33,290 nt of DNA from Deltaproteobacteria bacterium. Its GTDB lineage: Bacteria > SAR324 > XYD2-FULL-50-16. The first letter of the stretch is position 1. Each line of letters begins with the position of its first letter. The DNA is taken from the NCBI GenBank assembly GCA_018657625.1, contig JABHWU010000086.1, forward strand, positions 1-33,290. The letters are read 5' to 3'. A program made the position numbers and the translations under genes. Of this stretch, positions 29,498 through 33,290 are shown piece by piece. A model generated the notes under the pieces. The model did not search any database, was not told where the DNA came from, and worked only from the letters and a program-made list of their open reading frames with translations.

Positions 29498-30882
29498 TGA
29501 AACCAGCTCCAGAACATCATTATAGTTGTGATGTGCAATGCTACCGATATACTGAAAAGCAGGGTAATTGGTTTATGAACCAATCTCCATTTGGTCATGG
29601 CTTTGACAGTTAAAGCATCCAAAAAGGCCTTTTTTTCAATCTGTTCTTCTGAATATCCTTGATTAAGCAGATACTCGTACTTGATTCTTAATGTATTTTT
29701 AGCATCATTCAATAGATACCTCCCAACCAATCCGCTGATTACGACGAAAAGCATCAAAATAAACGCTGACCATGGTAACACCGCGTTGAAATGAATCCCT
29801 GCGTGAACCATAATTAACAGAGTACCTATCCAAGCCAGGTAGACATGAAGAGACAACAACATTTTCAGCGAGCCAACCTCAATTATCCTGCGCTTTCTTG
29901 CTGAGTAGATGAATGAGAATGCTAATATAAAAATACCAGGTATTCCGAGATACTTTCCAATCCAGACCAGATTCAATTGGTGCAAAAGGTAGTCTATACT
30001 GACAACAGAAAAGATAAGTAAAACAAACCAACAAATAAAAGGCAGGATATCTTTTAGAATAACTGAATTTTTCAATTGGGATATTTTGTTTAATTGTTCA
30101 TTTTCTTTAACTGGTTGAAACCATCTCATTTTTAACAGATCTGTAAATTTTGAAGTGATTTCGTTACTACTTGATGGGGTTTTTCGTTTAAACGGTGGTT
30201 GTAATTTTTGGACCTTAGGGCCTTTCTTTTCCGCAATGCTCCAGTTAAATTGTCTAGGCTCTTCAAGTTCCTCTTCCTCCTTGCACTTTTTCAAACCCTC
30301 CCAGTAACCCCACGCAAAGGTCTTATCCCATTTAGGTAATGATTTTCTGTTGAGATTCCATTTTTTTCTATTCTGGCTTTCATACATTTCATTTTCTTTT
30401 GGTTTGATAAAAAGGATGCCAGATTCTATAACACATTGGCCACTTTCTACTCTATTTGCCTCCCTGTATGTTTGCCATTTAATTTTACCGTCTAAATTAA
30501 TATTGATTCTAAATTTTCCCAAGCAACAATCACCAAAACCAAGTTCCTTTTTAGGTTCTAATCTGATAACATTTTTCTTGGATTGCTGTTGACTTAAATT
30601 ATTTACTACAGTCTTCTCTTCAATCACATTTTGTATATTTACCTTAAGGCAATAGTACTTGGTTTTATCCCAAAAAGGTGATTTTTCCAAGTGTTCTTGG
30701 AACTCCATTATCAAATAACCAGGCTCCTGATGATCCCATTGTTCAATAACCAGAATATTTCCGATAATATTACACCGTCCACTTCTCTGCTCGCCTAAAG
30801 CGATATGGCTCTCCCAGACAAATAAAGACTCATCATACTCAGTAATTAAAAATTCGCCTAATCTATATGTTTTCTTTTCCAT
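29494..30882 (-). CDS. Membrane cytochrome b-like protein with unusual soluble N-terminus
   Basis: A 462-residue protein. Residues about 275-460 form five membrane helices. Histidine pairs sit in helix 3 (SLHVYLAWIGTLLIMVHAG) and around the last helix (RLVHKPITLLFSISVALHI), the pattern of a di-haem b-type cytochrome that can exchange electrons with quinones. The first 240 residues are soluble and contain two related halves (about 1-80 and 120-210), sharing a Trp, SG-x-C, a GNILVI/GILFI strand and PFWDKT/PKWDKT. I do not recognise that domain. The gene starts the three-gene cytochrome operon; no strong ribosome site is seen. Confidence 0.65.
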   Translation of the reverse strand: MEKKTYRLGEFLITEYDESLFVWESHIALGEQRSGRCNIIGNILVIEQWDHQEPGYLIMEFQEHLEKSPFWDKTKYYCLKVNIQNVIEEKTVVNNLSQQQSKKNVIRLEPKKELGFGDCCLGKFRININLDGKIKWQTYREANRVESGQCVIESGILFIKPKENEMYESQNRKKWNLNRKSLPKWDKTFAWGYWEGLKKCKEEEELEEPRQFNWSIAEKKGPKVQKLQPPFKRKTPSSSNEITSKFTDLLKMRWFQPVKENEQLNKISQLKNSVILKDILPFICWFVLLIFSVVSIDYLLHQLNLVWIGKYLGIPGIFILAFSFIYSARKRRIIEVGSLKMLLSLHVYLAWIGTLLIMVHAGIHFNAVLPWSAFILMLFVVISGLVGRYLLNDAKNTLRIKYEYLLNQGYSEEQIEKKAFLDALTVKAMTKWRLVHKPITLLFSISVALHITTIMMFWSWFQ

Positions 30883-31532
30883 TTAGTTTTTAATAAGACG
30901 CCATCCCAAATGCTATACGCTCCCTCTTTGGTTGATAGTCCAGTCTATCTAACCGAATAAATTTGTTTCGTAAATATAGGAAACGTCATATCTTAAGTCA
31001 ATGTTTTTTACATTTGGTTACACTTAAGTACAAACGCTGCTAGCTATTTTCTCACCTGTTCGTTAAAAAACTAAGTTAGTGTTTCCACATTATGATATTG
31101 GTAGACCTTACATCTGCCAACCTCTTCATTCTATGCACTCAAATAAGGATTTCTGCACAAAATAGAGATCACGTTCAATTATCAATTCAAAAGGTCTTTC
31201 GATACTCTCCAATTCAGCAAGAGATGTGCACCCAAGCTCATTTTTCGTTAAATCTTGCACCTAGCAAAAAGCACGCTTCTCCACTGGATCATATTCAGTG
31301 AGAAACCAGTTAGACTTCCACAAAAGTATGCCTATTTTTTGATATAATTAAATATTGAGGTTTGCTGGTATAAGGTGTATTATGCATACAGCATAGATCT
31401 GATGAGACTTCACATCAAAAATTAATGTGCAAAAAACCTTCGTTTTAGGCACCGTTAATTTATACAAGAAAATCTCAAACGTTTTTAAATTTTACCACTA
31501 TATTTCTGTTTTTGATTATAAGGTGTTTTATC
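30883..31532. other. Gene-free region between divergent cytochrome and recombinase genes
   Basis: No credible gene is present. It must hold the leftward promoter of the cytochrome operon and the start of the rightward recombinase control region, but I cannot place promoter boxes with confidence. The sequence is AT-rich with no strong hairpins. Confidence 0.4.
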
Positions 31533-31668
31533 AGTTTAAACTTTTAAATAATAGTTTAAACTAACCATAGTAATATTATAATAACAGTATATTAAAGCCA
31601 CAACCTCCAAGATGCTTTACTTTTAGTTTAATATTTTATTTAATATACAGAAAATAGATTAAACTAAA
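31533..31668. promoter_or_regulatory. Array of AGTTTAAACT-type sites before the recombinase
   Basis: The perfect palindrome AGTTTAAACT occurs at 31533-31542 and 31553-31562, exactly 20 bases apart. Further on, TTTAGTTTAAT (31622-31632) and ATTAAACTAAA (31658-31668) form an inverted pair with the same core. All lie within 160 bases before the recombinase start. They could be an operator cluster or the recombinase's own binding sites at an attachment site. Confidence 0.55.
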
Positions 31669-31693
31669 TTAGCAACTTTTCGGAGACATAAAA

Positions 31694-32281
31694 ATGGTTA
31701 AGAAATCAGCCAAAGGCATCTCAAAAAAAGTCGACCCGATTACTGAATTAAAAGATATTAAATCAATTAAGAAATGTTTAAATGATAATCCCAGAGATCT
31801 GTGCCTTTTCACAATCGGTATAAACACTAATCTCAGAGCAAGCGATTTAGTTAGAATAAAAGTTGGAATGGTCAAAGATTTAAAACCTGGAGAAGAGTTA
31901 GTCCTAACTGAAAAAAAGACCCAAAAAGAACGCAGGATAACATTAAATAAAGACTGCATCGATACTATTCAAAACTTAATCAAATCATTTAAGAAAGCCA
32001 GGAAAGATGATTCTCAGCTATTTAAAGGTCGGGAATGAGACATCAAACCAATAGGTGTTAATTACCTGGTGAATAAGTGGGCAAAAATTATCAATCTGAA
32101 AGGAAAATATGGAAGCCATTCTCTTAGGAAGACGTTTGGGTATCATATGAGAGTTCAACATAAAGTTTCGATCCCTATCCTCATGCAGATATTTAATCAC
32201 CATTCACAGAAACAAACGTTAGATTATCTTTGTGTACAGCCAGATGAAATCAAAGAAGTCTATATGCTGGGTGTTGGTTAA
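31694..32281 (+). pseudogene. Short tyrosine recombinase with one in-frame TGA
   Basis: A single reading frame of 195 sense codons is interrupted by TGA at 32036-32038. The first part (114 residues) has GINTNLRASDLVRIKVG with the catalytic Arg and GEELVLTEKKTQKERRITL with the beta-strand Lys. The second part has HSLRKTFGYH (the H-x-x-R box) and NHHSQKQTLDYL with the probable catalytic Tyr. Together they match the roughly 190-residue integrases that lack an arm/core-binding N-domain. The stop falls in the loop between Lys and H-x-x-R, where GGA or CGA would be expected. CGGAGACAT precedes the ATG. Unless TGA is read through, the enzyme is dead. Confidence 0.75.
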
Positions 32282-32302
32282 TATTTAATTGACTTTAAAC
32301 AC

Positions 32303-32348
32303 ATTTGGTAGTCAAATAACGGCCACCTCCACCATTCAACTACCAAAT
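32303..32348. repeat. Perfect 9-bp inverted repeat after the recombinase
   Basis: ATTTGGTAG at 32303-32311 and CTACCAAAT at 32340-32348 pair around a 28-base loop, starting 22 bases past the recombinase stop. There is no U-tract. Its place fits either a weak terminator or part of an attachment site. Confidence 0.45.
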
Positions 32349-32598
32349 TAGGCATATTATTTATTACACCTGCCCCGTAACCTTTTAAAATCAACTATCC
32401 TGTAGTTTTGATTTAAATTTTCTTAAAAAATCCTATTTCCTGTTATTTCCTCTTTTCTCATTCTAATAGGCTACAGGAACTGCCATTTACTACCATATTT
32501 GCTACCGGATTTTTGCGCTGTGTGAGATATGGGAAGGTGTGGATACCGGTGATGATTATAGGTCTGCATTTTAAAATCTCCACAAAAAAAACCAGAAT

Positions 32599-32633
32599 AC
32601 AAAAAAACCGGATCAGCAAATACTAATCCGGTT
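32599..32633 (-). terminator. Rho-independent terminator of the small exported protein gene
   Basis: On the minus strand AACCGGAT and ATCCGGTT form an 8-base stem and run directly into a T-tract of seven. It lies 45 bases past the stop codon of the leftward gene. Confidence 0.85.
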
Positions 32634-32677
32634 TGTACAAAAGTTTATTTTTGAATTGCAAAGTAACCAACGAACCA

Positions 32678-33058
32678 TCATCGATTACTTTGATTTTGAG
32701 ATGTATTGAAATTATTAAAACCCCGACCCTGGCCTTTATTTCCTTGTCCATAGCCTTTTGAATTACCGTTACCCATTTTGTTCATCCGCCCATATTCCAT
32801 TTTCCCTTGTCCTTTTGCAAAGGAAGCATTCGAAGGTCTTCCCATATACTGTTGACGTTCTTCAAAGGTCATGGATTGAATCTGTTTTTGCCATTCACTT
32901 CGGAATTCATTTCTTTCTTCAATCGTGGCATTATATAATGTCCCTCTGATATTTGCTAATTCATCAATACTCATTGAAGAATAATCACTGGCGAATAAAG
33001 GTGTACTGCTTAGTCCGATTAAAAGTGCTGCAATTCCAAGTTTTTTAGTTAATTTCAT
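32678..33058 (-). CDS. Small exported protein, DUF1104-like
   Basis: A 126-residue protein with a clear Sec signal peptide (KLGIAALLIGLSSTPLFA, cut after LFA near residue 23). The mature N-part (SMSIDELANIRGTL, then EERNEFRSEWQKQIQSMTFE) resembles the DUF1104 group of short periplasmic helical proteins. The C-terminal 50 residues are a Gly/Asn/Gln/Lys low-complexity tail (NGNSKGYGQGNKGQGRGF). Function unknown; a chaperone- or stress-type role is only a guess. It is preceded by a good AGGAGAAAG ribosome site and followed by a strong terminator, so it is a single-gene unit. Confidence 0.65.
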   Translation of the reverse strand: MKLTKKLGIAALLIGLSSTPLFASDYSSMSIDELANIRGTLYNATIEERNEFRSEWQKQIQSMTFEERQQYMGRPSNASFAKGQGKMEYGRMNKMGNGNSKGYGQGNKGQGRGFNNFNTSQNQSNR

Positions 33059-33290
33059 TTCTTTCTCCTACGCTGTGTTTTGGTATATGAGAGAACTAAG
33101 TGTTCTCTTTCTTTTAAATTAACTTCAGAATAGGCTGGGAAATTGAAGAGAATATGTAGAAATTATGTGGACTATATCGCTCACCAAAACTGAACCATAA
33201 ATACTCAGTTAAATTGAACCACCCAAGTATATCTTCTTCTATCTTCTTCATTTAATTTTCTTGTCTCATTTTCTTCGTTAAATTTTCTTA
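33059..33290. other. Upstream region of the small exported protein, window end
   Basis: No gene is seen. Two CTGAACCAT/TTGAACCAC words 24 bases apart (near 33190-33225) recall the periodic motif at 15.9-16.0 kb. The last 60 bases are repeats of ATTTTCTTC-like words. Confidence 0.3.

Noticed and set aside
31092..31301. 69-codon open frame upstream of the recombinase
   Set aside because: It has no ribosome site, no recognisable protein features and an AT-rich, low-coding composition; probably chance.
17968..32281. TGA read as an amino acid (altered genetic code), suggested by two frames with in-frame TGA
   Set aside because: Tryptophan is encoded by TGG throughout, and clear genes such as the YkgJ-type gene at 16772-17464 end in TGA, so TGA is a stop here.

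Overview
The window is AT-rich bacterial DNA with Gram-negative gene content: lipoproteins with lipoboxes, an RND efflux pump, periplasmic multihaem cytochromes, and a TraD-type coupling protein. A proteobacterium is the best guess; I cannot name a genus. Short genes, toxin-antitoxin pairs, transposase pieces and recombinase genes mark roughly the first 19 kb as accessory, mobile DNA.

Layout. (1) 1-6.0 kb looks like part of an integrative conjugative element or conjugative plasmid. It holds a 5'-truncated TraD-like coupling ATPase, then three leftward genes (a small unknown, radC, ssb). Each of the three is preceded by a copy of the same roughly 80-base leader with an inverted repeat. A ribbon-helix-helix-like protein and three small unknown genes follow. 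(2) 6.06-11.1 kb: a HigBA-like toxin-antitoxin pair with a palindromic operator; two genes each followed by an integron attC-like site; a serine recombinase gene whose stop codon lies in the last attC; and a second RelE-like toxin/HTH antitoxin pair. This resembles a cluster of attC sites without an integron integrase. (3) 11.1-19.1 kb is gene-poor: palindromes, a transposase remnant, two adjacent genes ending in Lcl/DUF1566 domains (one a 947-residue lipoprotein with seven FG-GAP-like repeats), a MITE-like inverted repeat, a roughly 21-bp periodic repeat, a YkgJ-type cysteine-cluster protein, and a complete IS6-family insertion sequence. (4) 19.2-30.9 kb is a long leftward block that reads as more ordinary chromosome. 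It holds a di-haem-type membrane cytochrome b, an octahaem cytochrome c, a DHC-like dihaem cytochrome c, an RND adaptor and pump, an ABC ATPase and FtsX-type permease, and a DUF6279-like lipoprotein. (5) 31.5-33.3 kb: a short tyrosine recombinase gene broken by one in-frame TGA and preceded by an array of AGTTTAAACT-type sites, then a small exported protein gene with a clear terminator.

How the genes may work together (inference). TraD, RadC and SSB fit plasmid/ICE transfer and DNA maintenance, and the shared leaders suggest one regulator or RNA switch controls the three leftward genes. The two toxin-antitoxin pairs bracket the cassette cluster and could stabilise it. The three cytochrome genes could pass electrons between the quinone pool and periplasmic haems. 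The RND and ABC genes form a continuous leftward series that could export or extract envelope compounds.

The strongest candidates for something undescribed are the triple leader regulon, the two attC-borne genes, the cytochrome b with a duplicated soluble N-terminal domain, and the periodic site array before the broken recombinase.
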